Source: Anthoceros angustus (Eukaryota > Streptophyta > Anthocerotopsida > Anthocerotales > Anthocerotaceae). From it: a DNA stretch of 64,000 nt. Positions 54,347-64,000 of the stretch are shown here, piece after piece. Within the stretch, counting starts at the first letter, position 1. Each line of letters begins with the position of its first letter. The notes beneath the pieces are model-generated. The model was not told the origin of the DNA, made no database searches, and worked only from the letters and a program-made list of their open reading frames with translations. The stretch is from contig VJWM01000179.1 of NCBI GenBank assembly GCA_010909165.1, forward strand, positions 310,001-374,000, given 5' to 3'. The position numbers were made by a program, and so were the translations under genes.

Positions 54347-57300
54347 ATGATGGGGGCAACTCATGAGGGGGAGAGTGTCCGGCAGCGGCGGAAAAAGAAT
54401 GCACCGGCAAATAGCGAGAATGCCTCTGTGGACGAGGTTGCCCAGGAAACTGAGTCACCAGCTGTCGAATCTGTGGGAACTTCCTATGGGAATGGTTCCA
54501 AAAAGTTCTCATTCAGGCCCTCGTTCCCTGCCCATAGAAAATCACGAGAGAGTCCCCTCAGTTCAGATGCGATTTTTAAACAGGTGCCATTGCAATACTT
54601 TGCTTTCTTCATTTTGGCGTTGCTTTCTTTTAACAACTGTCAGGGCCTCTTTTTCAAGGGTTTATTCTGTTAAATCATCAGCATGTTGCAGAGTCATGCA
54701 GGTTTGTTCAACCTATGTGTGGTCGTCCTTCTCGCTGTCAATTCCAGGTTGATCATTGAAAACATGATGAAGGTATAGCACCTTTTCAATTTATTGTCTT
54801 CAATCTGTTCGGCTGTTCTGCAGCTCATCAGAGTACTGGAATTGACGCACTGCAGTGATTCCTCTTTGCAGTATGGAATCTTAATGCAATCTGGCTTTTG
54901 GTTCAGCTCCAAAGCATTGAGGGATTGGCCCCTGTTCATGTGTGGGTAATGACACTAAGGACCTCAAAGTTTTACTGTGAAGATGAATGATACATGTACA
55001 TGCTTTGACAGGCAATCCTCCCTTTGACAGGTTGAGCCTCCCTGTGTTTCCATTTTTGGCTCTTATGGTTGAGAAGCTGAAAGCTCGATATCCAATCATT
55101 CCAGAGCAGGTATGGAAAACAGTCAGGTGTTGGAAGAGTATGAAATGTTGAACAGATACATGTTTGTCAATCCAAGCGCCTAATGACAACGGGGCTGAAG
55201 CTCATGGACTCTCATTGCTGGCAGATAGTAGCTCTTGCTCATGCAGTCATAAGCTCAGGATCAATTTTATACCCAGCATACGTGATTTACAGGTTAGTTC
55301 ATTGCCTTAGGACAGCCTTTTCTTTGTTAATTCTGAGGAGGCAAAAGTGCTTGTGTCTGTCGATAAACCTCACTGGGTTAATCTGATAGTATTCCCATGC
55401 TTCTGTTCATTCAGGGTACAATCAGCCCTTCTCTTCTGTTTCGGGCTTGTCCTCCTTGCCATAACCACTTGGATGAAGCTAGTCTCGTATGCACATACCA
55501 ACTATGATGTGCGAGCTCTAAAGTCTGATGGCTTGATGGTAGGTCTCCTTGTCCGTATGTGTGAACCGCAGTCTGACTCTCTGATTGTGTTCTGGATCGA
55601 TGTTGGATGTTGTATTGTACTTGCCGTTCAGTGCTGATTTCACATTCTCTTTAATGTCTACTTGGATACTGGAATGCCATTGCCAGAAGTTAAGCAGGTG
55701 CCCAAAATATGGTGATCATTTGCATTGTGCAACTCATGCCCAGTTGTGCTTTGTGGGTGTTGTTCCTCTGTGTGAATTGTCTTCTTTGCTGGTTTTGCAC
55801 GCAGCCAGATCTGCCAGCTGATCTGCCTCAGGTTGAGTATCCAGACAATATCAATTTGGAAAACATAGCCTACTTCATGGTTGCACCAACTTTGTGTTAC
55901 CAGGTGAGCAGAACCTTGCAGAGGTGCTATCCAAGCGTAGCATGCAAGTTGCAAATCTTATTATCGATCAGTCTCCTTCCCCTGATTCTGGATGTTACGT
56001 TTTACACTGATGTGAGAACTAATGTTTTTGCAGCTCAGCTATCCAAAATCAGATGAGATCCGTCCAGGCTGGGTCCTTCGCCAAACCGTGAAGCTGTTCA
56101 TTTTCATGGGCCTAATGGGGTTCATAATAGAGCAGGTGAGCTGTTATGCAGTCTAAGTTTCAGGTTTTGATGGTGGTATGCTCATGCAAAGTACAGTTGT
56201 GGTTCCCCACTAATATGGAACTGAATTAATGCATTATTGCAGTATATCAATCCAACAGTCAAGAATTCTCAGCATCCTTTGAAGGGCAACTATCTCAACG
56301 CTATAGAGAGGATCTTGAAACTCTCTATTCCTACCCTTTATGTCTGGCTCTGCATGTTCTACTGCATCTTTCACCTCTGGTAAGCGCAACAGTGTGGAGG
56401 ATTTTGGAGTTGTAGTTGCATGTCGCCTGAAGTTTGAGCAAACTTTTATGCAAGTGCTTTTGGCTAAGAGGGAGTCTGTCTCCAGGCTCAACATATTAGC
56501 AGAGATCACTTGGTTTGGAGATAGAGAGTTCTATAAGGATTGGTGGAATGCGAAGACTGTGGAAGAGGTAATCAACGCTTGATAGTAGGATTGTGTCCTC
56601 GTAGTCTTTCCCATTGTTGGTGAGGGACACTGCTTGCCCTTAGGCTTTTCTTGAGCAGTCTTAACAACCTGATCTTACTTTCTATGTTGTCTGTGGGGGC
56701 ATCTTGTGGATCGTTGCACGCGTCAATTTTCAGTATTGGCGGATGTGGAATATGGTAAGACAATCGACGCCTGTTTACTTCAGCCGTCGTTGTCCTGCTT
56801 ATTCCTACAGCTGAAGCTAAAATCTTATCCCTGACGTATGCCTGTGCTGGATGCAGCCAGTACATAGGTGGATGGTTCGCCACATTTACTTCCCTTGTCT
56901 TGGACAGGGTATTCCTCGGGTACGTGTTGAGAACACCAGATCTTGCTCTTTACCAGACCTTATTGGACTCATAATGGACACTGGTTCTGGATGATCCTAG
57001 CAGAGATTGCCACACTCTGCAAGTGCTAGGTTCGGTCTCCTTATACGGGGTGCAAGTCTTTTCACTAATTACTTTGTATTTCGACTCCTATGTGAGCAGG
57101 AACTCGCGTTGGTGATTGTATTTGCGGTTTCTGGTTTATTTCATGAGGTACGAGTTGGTTATTGCTAAGTATAGCACAAAGCGGTTGCCTAATCTCTTGC
57201 TCCGGGTTAGATAAAGTGCAGAATCAAGACCCCAGGAACTGAACTCGTTGGGTTGGTGAATTATGACAGCTTTGTATTGGAATCCCTTGCCACATGGTGA

Positions 57301-57716
57301 GGGGCTGGGCTTTCCTAGGCATTCTATTGCAGGTATGTTTTGATGAACTGTAGGCTGTGTCTTGTCTGCACTGAGTCTTTGTACAGCGCCAGCTTATGGC
57401 TAGTGATGTGTTGCAGGTCCCTTTGGTGGTGATCACCAGGTATCTACAGAGGAGATTTTCGAATGACATGGTGAGCATTAGTCAGATAATGTCAATGTCC
57501 TTCAGCACTTGAAACTGTTGGCCAGAGACCTTCTGGCTCTGACCACCTGTTATGCTTCAACTGCAGCTTGGGAACATGGTGTTTTGGTTCTTTTTCTGTA
57601 TCGTGGGGCAGCCCATGTGCGTCCTCCTATACTACCATGACTTTGCCAATTCGCAGCAAGCGCATAACTTGACTGCAGACTACCGAAAATTGTATGAAGG
57701 CACGGGCCCCTTCTAG
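54347..57716 (+). CDS. DGAT1: Acyl-CoA:diacylglycerol acyltransferase 1 (MBOAT family)
   Basis: DGAT1 makes triacylglycerol from diacylglycerol and acyl-CoA in the ER membrane. I count 16 exons, the same number as Arabidopsis DGAT1. Exon 1 (54,347-54,583) ends FRPSFPAHRKSRESPLSSDA, the conserved regulatory segment. Following exons encode SHAGLFNLCVVVLLAVNSRL, FWFSSKALRDWPLFMC, MVEKLKARYPIIPEQ, ILYPAYVIYR, WMKLVSYAHTNYDVRAL, LENIAYFMVAPTLCYQ, PGWVLRQTVKLFIFMGLMGF, YINPTVKNSQHPLKGN, YVWLCMFYCIFHLW, LNILAEITWFGDREFYKDWW, YWRMWNMPVH, RWMVRHIYFPC, ELALVIVFAVSGLFHE (catalytic His), IPCHMVRGWAFLGI, VPLVVITRYLQ and GNMVFWFFFCIVGQPMCVLL. The stop is TAG at 57,714-57,716. The C-terminus is longer than the Arabidopsis one by about 15 residues. 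All introns are GT-AG, and no frameshift is apparent. Confidence 0.93.
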
Positions 57717-58982
57717 AACCACATTTCTGTGAGCTACAACAGTCGGAGCCCGGACGGGCTGTGCATTTTCATCACCAATGAAGTACATAAACGGGGGTGA
57801 GTGTGCTGGGCATGAGCGCAAGTGTGTACATCGAAGGTACTACGGCTGCATTTCCAGGGTGGAGTTATGGCCGTTCATCACTCATGTTAAATGACACAAG
57901 TCAATGTATCATCACGGAGCCAGCCTCAGGTTATCTGGCTGGAAAGCACGGCGGGCTGTGCGCTCCAACGAGGTACCATGAATCTGGCTCTCAGATTCAA
58001 GTGTTTTTGTCAGAACATGATGAAGACAAAACGCATGATGCTGCTCGCTTGCAAATCGATACTCCATGGCCATAAATGCCGGCTCGTACGACCGGGAGTG
58101 CCATCAACCGTTGGGACACCGGGATGGACGGAGAACCAGAACTTCCGCCCGGCTTTCGGGCTAGTAAACCCTAGTCAGTATCGCACGGTTCTGGCACATG
58201 GTTCTTGGAGTTCGCATTTGTCGCTTTGCACCCTAGTTGGGAGCTACCTTATGGAAGGAATATGAAGATAATATAGGGCGTTTAACCGCAAGGTTTGAAT
58301 GCGGACTGGGCTATCTAGCACTTCTAGTTGCGTATACCTACCTTGTGTCCATCGGCCATTTGTGGGAAACGAGGATAGCACGGTTAAGAATGACGCGCGG
58401 TTAGGCGCACACCGTTGACGAGGGATGGATGTGCCGTCCGACAATTGGAGGAGGTTGCACTTCGTGATACGTGGCCTAAATAGGCCGTACCCGCAGCCTT
58501 AATGGCCATGGGGTATCGATGGGAAAGCATGCTGCAGCGCTCACTCGAAATTGGCTGGCATCTGAGGCGCAGAGGCGAAATGATGGAAGGCTGGAAGTCA
58601 TGAAAGAGAGCCTCGGTTATTCGTACATCACCTTCCTCCACAGGACTTAAAGCTTTGGCAGCGGACAGTTGGAACTTTTGAGTGGAAAAGGAAAGTGATG
58701 AAAATGGCACTTTCTCGCCGATGCCTACACGTATTTGGAACGCAGAAGACGGAAGGAAATAAATGAGTCGATGGAGACAAGTTCGGATGCGAGAATTCTG
58801 TCAAGGCATGATTTCGAGCGAATTACAAATGTACAGCGGCCAAGGGAGCCACATTGCAGTGTACATAATTCCTACTTAGGGGCGTGTTGTTCTAAGAATT
58901 GGTTTGTCACCAAATTGACTACCTATCTAAGCTGGAGTTAGATGCTAGCTAACAAAAATGAAGGGGCGTCCACTTGAGGACG
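57717..58982. other. Convergent intergenic region DGAT1-YUCCA
   Basis: The 3' ends of DGAT1 (+) and YUCCA (-) face each other over 1.3 kb. Open frames here (57,797-58,075, 57,891-58,265 and 58,384-58,710) overlap and show no family features, so I call no gene. Confidence 0.5.
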
Positions 58983-60662
58983 CTATCTGCTCCTGGACGG
59001 ATGAGTGTTGTGGCTCATCCTGTAAACCGCTCTGGAGCTGACGGGCACCGGGGGCATCGGGCAGACACATATCTGCTTCTCGAAGGACGCGCTGATGTCC
59101 TGCGCGATTTGCCTGGCCTCGAACGATGTTCCCTTGAGGCCCCGCCTGGACATTCCCACTGCGTACAGGCCTCGCTGCCCCTTCCAACCGTGCGGGAAGG
59201 GCACCTTCGGAAGCCCATTCACTCCGAAAAATGTGTCATCCTGCGGCCCCGGCGAAAGACGTGGTCAGATTATAAAAAAATACCTTGGTCACGGAAAGCA
59301 ACAGAGATGGAGCGCGACCCTTCCTTTGGAGAAAATGACAAACAAGCATGCACCATGCTCACCTTAAGCCACTTGATGACATTGCTCCGAAAGCCCGTGG
59401 CCCAGACGACGCATTCGAAATCCTCCCAACTGCCGTCCACAAAAGTTGCTCCTGTCGCGCTCAGAGCTTTCACAGCGGACGTCACCTGGAGAAGAAGAGG
59501 AAGCGAAGTACGCTCAGTCTTGTGCTCCACGGCGCGGGCGTGGTGTGGATTCGTGGAAGGAACGAGGAAGAAGAGCACGGAAGGTGAGAAACGCCTCCTA
59601 CCTTGATGTGCCCGCTTCGAATCTTGGCCACAGTCCCGACATCCAGGACGGGCGTCTTGCCGAGGGTATCCTTGAGCTCCATGGGGCCCTTGGCGGGGCG
59701 GCAGAGCCCGTATCGGGCTGTGTTGCCCATGAGCAGCCAGGTGTAGAGCACCAAAATGTAGTCGGTGAGCCACAAGGGAAATATTCTCAAGAGAGCCATG
59801 GCCACCTGCAAGGTAGACCGGCCGAGCACTTCCCGGGGAAGCACATGAACCTGCGCAGCGGCAGCAGCCTTGACGTGAGAAAACAGGGAAAAAAAAAACA
59901 ATTCACCTCACCACGAGATCGCCAAGGCAGCCAGCTGGAAGCACGCACATTCATGGCTCAAGACGCAACACTCACCGGACTGCGAACAGCAATGCTGGGC
60001 TTGGCGCCGTGGTTGGCCAGGTCCAGCGCAATCTCCATGCCAGAGTTTCCGCACCCCACCACCAGCACCTTCTTGTCCCGAAAATCCGACCCGTTTCGGT
60101 AGAGGCTGGAGTGGAAAGCCTGGCCACGGAACACGTCCATCCCGGGCAGCTGCGGCGTCACGCTCTCCGCGTTCTCCCCAGTAGCCACGATGAGCCACTT
60201 GCTCACATACTCCTCGCTCACGCACGGCCTTCCTCCGCCGCCGCCCAACCCCCGCGACGTCCTCACCCGCCACATCCCGATCCCGGCATCGAACACCGCG
60301 GACACGACGCTCTCGTTAAAGTGCGGGTTGATCTGGAACCTCCTCGCGTACGCCTCCAGGTAGTCGATGAATTGCTGGCGGGTGGGATAGGCGGGGTAAT
60401 CCTCCGGGAACGGCATGAGCGGGAGCTCACACAGGGTCTTGGGGATGTGCAGGTGCAGCCGGTCATATGTCTTATACTTCCACAGCGACGCGATGCAGTC
60501 GGCCCGCTCGATGACGGTGCTGGGAATGCCCTGGTCCCGCAGCGCCGCCGCGGTGGCCAGCCCCGCCGGCCCCGCGCCCACGATGATGGGCCCCTCCGAC
60601 GCCAGCGGCTGGTCCAGCAGATCGCCCCCTCGGCCCCAGCAGTCGGTGTAGAAGGGCGGCAT
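58983..60662 (-). CDS. YUC: YUCCA flavin monooxygenase (auxin biosynthesis)
   Basis: YUCCA enzymes convert indole-3-pyruvate to indole-3-acetic acid with FAD and NADPH, the rate-limiting step of auxin synthesis. Four exons: 60,662-59,976, 59,850-59,602, 59,485-59,363 and 59,240-58,983. Motifs in order are the FAD site GAGPAGLATAAAL, ERADCIASLWKYKTYDRL, HIPKTLCELPLMPFP, the FMO signature FRGQAFHSSLY, the NADPH site VVGCGNSGMEIALDL, the central TARYGLCRPAKGPM and TPVLDVGTVAKI, and the C-terminal VVWATGFRSNVIKWLK and FGVNGLPKVPFPHGWKG. All are intact. The length (about 438 residues) and the intron sites are normal for the family. The start at 60,662 follows a GC-rich leader. The tail VPVSSRAVYRMSHNTHPS is poorly conserved. 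Confidence 0.95.
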
Positions 60663-62500
60663 TGTCAGTCCCTCGCGCTACCGCCCACAACCGCCAGACG
60701 AGGCTCACCGCTGCAGGCAGCAATTCCCGAGCTCGCAGCAGCGCATTCAGGCGCTTTCCAGAAAGGGATGGATTCCTGGACAAGTGCCGAGGTGCGAGGA
60801 AGATGAGGAAGAAGAAGAAGAAGAAGAAGAAGAAGGGGCGTCGAGAGGCTGAGGCTGAGGCTGAGGCCGAGGCCCGGCCGGCCCGTCCAGGACCAGCTCG
60901 GGCGCGATCGAGCCTGGCTGTCCTGTCGCACGCAGCAACAGCGACGAGGCGAGGCGAGCACGGCAGATGGCGACGGAGCTGGCTCGAGCTCGCGGGGCGG
61001 GGCGGGGCGGGGCGGGTGGGGCGGAGCGGAGCGGGAGATGGACGAAGGCGGGAGGAAAAAGGATGCAGGGATGCAGGGTAAGTGACCGGCTTATAAGGCG
61101 CGGAGGGGAGATAAAAAAAATTGTAGGCGCCTCCGTATACCGTTATGTGCAGCGCCACCGGGCTGTACTTGCCCCGGGCAGCAGCGGCGGGGCGGGGGGC
61201 AGGCCGGGAAGCGCTTAGCCGGGCGGAGGCCGGTGCGGCAGGGAACGGGGGGCGTGGCGCTGTTCCCATCAATGCCATTATTCGCCGTACCCGGGAAAGC
61301 CTTTCACCGCGGCCTCGTTTCACTGCTTCTTTACCGCGCCGTGCCAGCTTTTCACCGCCCCCATTATCCCGGCGCGCAGGTGGCGCGCGGATACGACTCC
61401 ACGGCTGCGGCGAGGGATGGAAAGGAATGATTGTGGCAATGATGAGCAGATCGGGCGGATCTAAGGGGGTCAGACGCGAGAATTAGGCCCGCCTCTAATC
61501 CCGCCTAAGTGGCCTCCATCCAACTCATGCCATTGGCGCACAAAGGCTTGAGCTCGAGGCCATGTGGAAAACACTTGCTCCCAGCTGGAGCTCTGGACCC
61601 CCCGCGCCCCGCACACGCCTTAATATAGCTTCCCCGCATTCAAGGCCCCCAAAAAGCCCTAATTTGGCCGCTACCACCTTCCGGCACCAACCACCTCGCC
61701 GGGCCCCATGCCCTTTTTTATATTTAATATTGCATACAACACACATCACAACAACAATCACATCATTTTCCTTCCTTTCCTTCTTTCTGCTTACCCGTTC
61801 GCTGCCTGGCTCCTGGCTGCCAGGCTTCCTGGCTCCCTCTTTTTCTACTTTTCCTTTCCTTCCCTTCCCTTCCCTTCCCTTCCCTTCCCTTCGCCTCCCT
61901 TCCCCTTTTGGTTTTCGCTTATCCATCCACGCTTCCATGGACTGGGCGCTGGGCCTCTCGTCTCGTCTCCTGGGCCAGGGCCAGGCAGCCTTTTGGCCTT
62001 TAAGACTTTGGTTGCGTTTCCGAGGCCGTTGCGATTCGTCGAATCGCAACAGGCGACGCGTGGCCCAGTCGGACTTGGCGGCGGACAAAAGAGAAAAGGG
62101 GGTCCTTGTTGCTTTCGTCACCCTTAGCTCCAGGCATAAATAATCGGGAAATAATCGTGGGCGACTCCTGCATCTCCATAGTATATGGAAAAACGTCGGT
62201 GGTTTTGTGAGGCGGAGGCGGAGGCGGGGGCGGAGGCGGTGGCGGTGGCACCGGCACCGGCACCAGCAACGGTAACGGTGACGGGATTCTGGGTAGGGAA
62301 GGAAAGAAGAAGAAGAAGAAGAAGAAGAGGAAAAAAAGGAAAGGCTGCATTTCCCGAGTCCCCTTGGGAGCCCTTGGCCTTCTTTCAAGGCGGAATGACG
62401 GGAGTGCGGGCCCTTCCGTTCCGTTATGCCGCGACCTGCTCTCATCCGATTCCGGGAGAATGCAACGCAAGGGTCCAGAGGCGGCCACGTCCTACCGGAA
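60663..62500. other. GC-rich region upstream of YUCCA with several microsatellites
   Basis: Probably the YUCCA promoter and leader. It contains (GAA)n at 60,805-60,836, (GAGGCT)n at 60,845-60,870, (GGGGC)n at 60,995-61,025, (CCCTT)n at 61,857-61,895, (GGCGGA)n at 62,211-62,250 and (AGA)n at 62,306-62,330. Long open frames here (for example 61,323-60,472 -, 62,445-61,525 -, 62,488-62,000 -) are driven by these tracts, giving poly-Ser, poly-Phe or Arg/Pro runs, and are not called. Confidence 0.55.
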
Positions 62501-64000
62501 GCCCCACAACTGAGCGCAGCCTATGATGGGCCGGATTGCCGGGATTCCGGTAAGCTCCAAGCCAGCACCAGGTGATTTTTCTTCCTCTTTTCCTCTGCTC
62601 TTAACTGGGCCTGGGCCGCGCGGCGCTGCGGGTGTTATGTGTGGGGTGGAAGCAGCGAGGAAACGGCTCGCCTCCCGCCTTTCTTTATCCAACGTCACCA
62701 CAAAGTCGCCACAAACGAATTCATTACTCTCGCTTCTTCTGGGCCTGGACAGCCAGCCTTCACATTATTGGCGTTTCGCGGCCGCGAATGGGAGGTCCGG
62801 GGCAGCCTTTTGCTGTCACAGCCTATCACGTATGCCCGCAGCCAGGCCCAGCTACGAGGTGGGACCCGCCGGGCTTCGCCTCCGCAAAGTGGATGTGTTA
62901 GATCAAGCGGCAAGCGGCAAAGCGGCAAGCACATGTTCTCCAGACTCCAGACATTCCCTGCGATGTTCTGTCTTAAAACGAGTTCCCCTTTTAAAATGAA
63001 AGATTCACTCCAGATGCAGAATCTGCATTTCAGATTGACCGGCAACTCTATCGGTCTCTCGGTCCCGGGGACCGGCCACTTTCGAACTGACCTGGCCTCA
63101 CATTACATACACAATCGTGTTAACCAATGAGATTACATAGAATATCGTGTTCCATTAATGAGCCATGGACATGGATAGGGGAACGTCGGTCCGGCAATGG
63201 GCATCCTTCTCGCTGGGCACACGTTTATTCCGTGTCAGGAAGTGAGGATAGCAGGGATATGCGGCTTCAATGCGTCACCAAGGATGGCGCGGAGCTGGCA
63301 TCCATGCCTGCGATGGGTGCGCGTCATCCCCATACAGGATATGTCCCATGCGCTTCAATTGCAGTAAATATCCAGACAAGTCCCTTTGGCTCGCCGCTGT
63401 CATCAGCTAGGTCTGCACTACCTACAGGCCCGCCTAGGCATTCGGAAAATTGGAAAGCCCGGCGCAGCAGTAGTGAATCAGACAATCCAAGGCAAGCATC
63501 CCCGGCCCAGTGATGAGACAAGGTACCCACCTACTTACGCCTACCAGCACTCTGGCGCCCTGAGGCCTGTCTAATTAATGCTGCTGCAGCGTGAGCCGTG
63601 CTCCTGATGCGGCAGACTACCAGAGGCCCACAGCCAGACTGTACTTAGGGGGCCGTCTTAAACCACAGCACGCAAGAGCTGCGAATGTCACTGGGCCTCA
63701 CGTACAAGTACAAGTACCGGCAGTGGGCGGCTTCAAGGCTAGGCTTCCAATGCCACTTGTGGGTGCATTCGTTCTTGAATTGGAGCTGCCGCTTCATAAG
63801 GACATGAATTTGACATCCCCGCGGGACCAGGCCGGCATCGCGCGCAGCGTCTGGACACCAGTTCAACTGAAGGCGTCCCTTGGCGATCCGGATCCGGAAC
63901 TGTAGCTGGTTCAGAGTCGCTTACAGAAAGGTTTGTCTGAATTGAATCCAGGAGCCTGGAGCCCGGAGCCTGGAGCAGCGTTAATTGGGCGGGTCCGAAG
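62501..64000. other. Right edge; no gene recognised
   Basis: Open frames of 100-160 codons occur on both strands (for example 62,523-62,999 and 62,639-63,130), but none has family motifs and they overlap. At 63,700-63,715 there is a short ACAAGTACAAGTACC repeat, and near the end GGAGCCTGGAGCCCGGAGCC (63,950-63,975) repeats. Nothing else is supported. Confidence 0.4.

Noticed and set aside
60009-60806. 265-codon plus-strand frame
   Set aside because: It is the exact antisense of the first YUCCA exon, and its composition (Arg/His/Gln-rich) reflects the GC-rich complement.
61525-62488. Long minus-strand frames with poly-Ser, poly-Phe and Arg/Pro runs
   Set aside because: They are driven by GAA, GGCGGA and CCCTT microsatellites in a GC-rich promoter region.
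1-64000. tRNA genes
   Set aside because: I looked for the conserved GGTTC-A-A/G T-loop with a matching D-arm and found none that fold; the only tRNA-related signals are retrotransposon primer-binding sites.

Overview
This is a nuclear segment of a land plant. Single-copy genes are split into many short exons by GT-AG introns of roughly 60-150 bp. The gene set is plant-type: a 7TM-RGS protein, a KEA antiporter, a LOB-domain factor, MON1, DGAT1, a YUCCA monooxygenase and PLS-type PPR relics. The rest is Ty1-copia and CACTA transposon sequence and local tandem repeats. The lineage is not fixed. Compact introns and the PPR flavour suggest a seedless plant (lycophyte, fern or bryophyte), but that is inference only.

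Layout. 1-9,198: degenerate CACTA (En/Spm, TNP2-type) DNA transposon on the minus strand, whose 3' half is internally duplicated. 9,475-11,021: broken Ty1-copia on the minus strand with one LTR and its primer-binding site. 11,936-15,094: RGS1-like gene (+). 15,952-19,872: KEA antiporter (+), convergent with a small MIC10 gene (-, 21,415-21,854). 17,858-26,499: a 4.3-kb tandem duplication that copies the KEA 3' half and all of MIC10; the second copies are broken. 28,858-29,864: LOB-domain gene (+). 31,690-34,900: two PPR pseudogene blocks facing each other, plus a fragment of an SNM1-like nuclease. 35,401-38,2xx: MON1 (+). 38,300-45,720: repeat-rich and without genes, including a 21-bp minisatellite, a possible RT/nuclease relic and a tandem pair that resembles the 3' half of 5S rRNA. 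45,728-52,177: structurally complete Ty1-copia element (+) with 194-bp LTRs and a GATTC target duplication. 54,347-57,716: DGAT1 (+, 16 exons). 58,983-60,662: YUCCA (-, 4 exons). 60,663-64,000: GC-rich upstream sequence with microsatellites and no gene I can support.

The genes do not form a pathway. They are unlinked housekeeping and signalling functions: G-protein signalling, endomembrane K+/H+ exchange, cristae organisation, organ-boundary transcription, Rab7 activation, triacylglycerol synthesis and auxin synthesis.

Two themes recur. Local tandem duplications appear at every scale (16 bp to 4.3 kb), often with microhomology at the junctions. Single-base deletions, often in homopolymers, break otherwise well-conserved frames in the KEA and MIC10 copies, the copia pol and the PPR blocks. 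Each KEA copy is intact where the other is broken, so part of the decay may be consensus error from long reads rather than biology.
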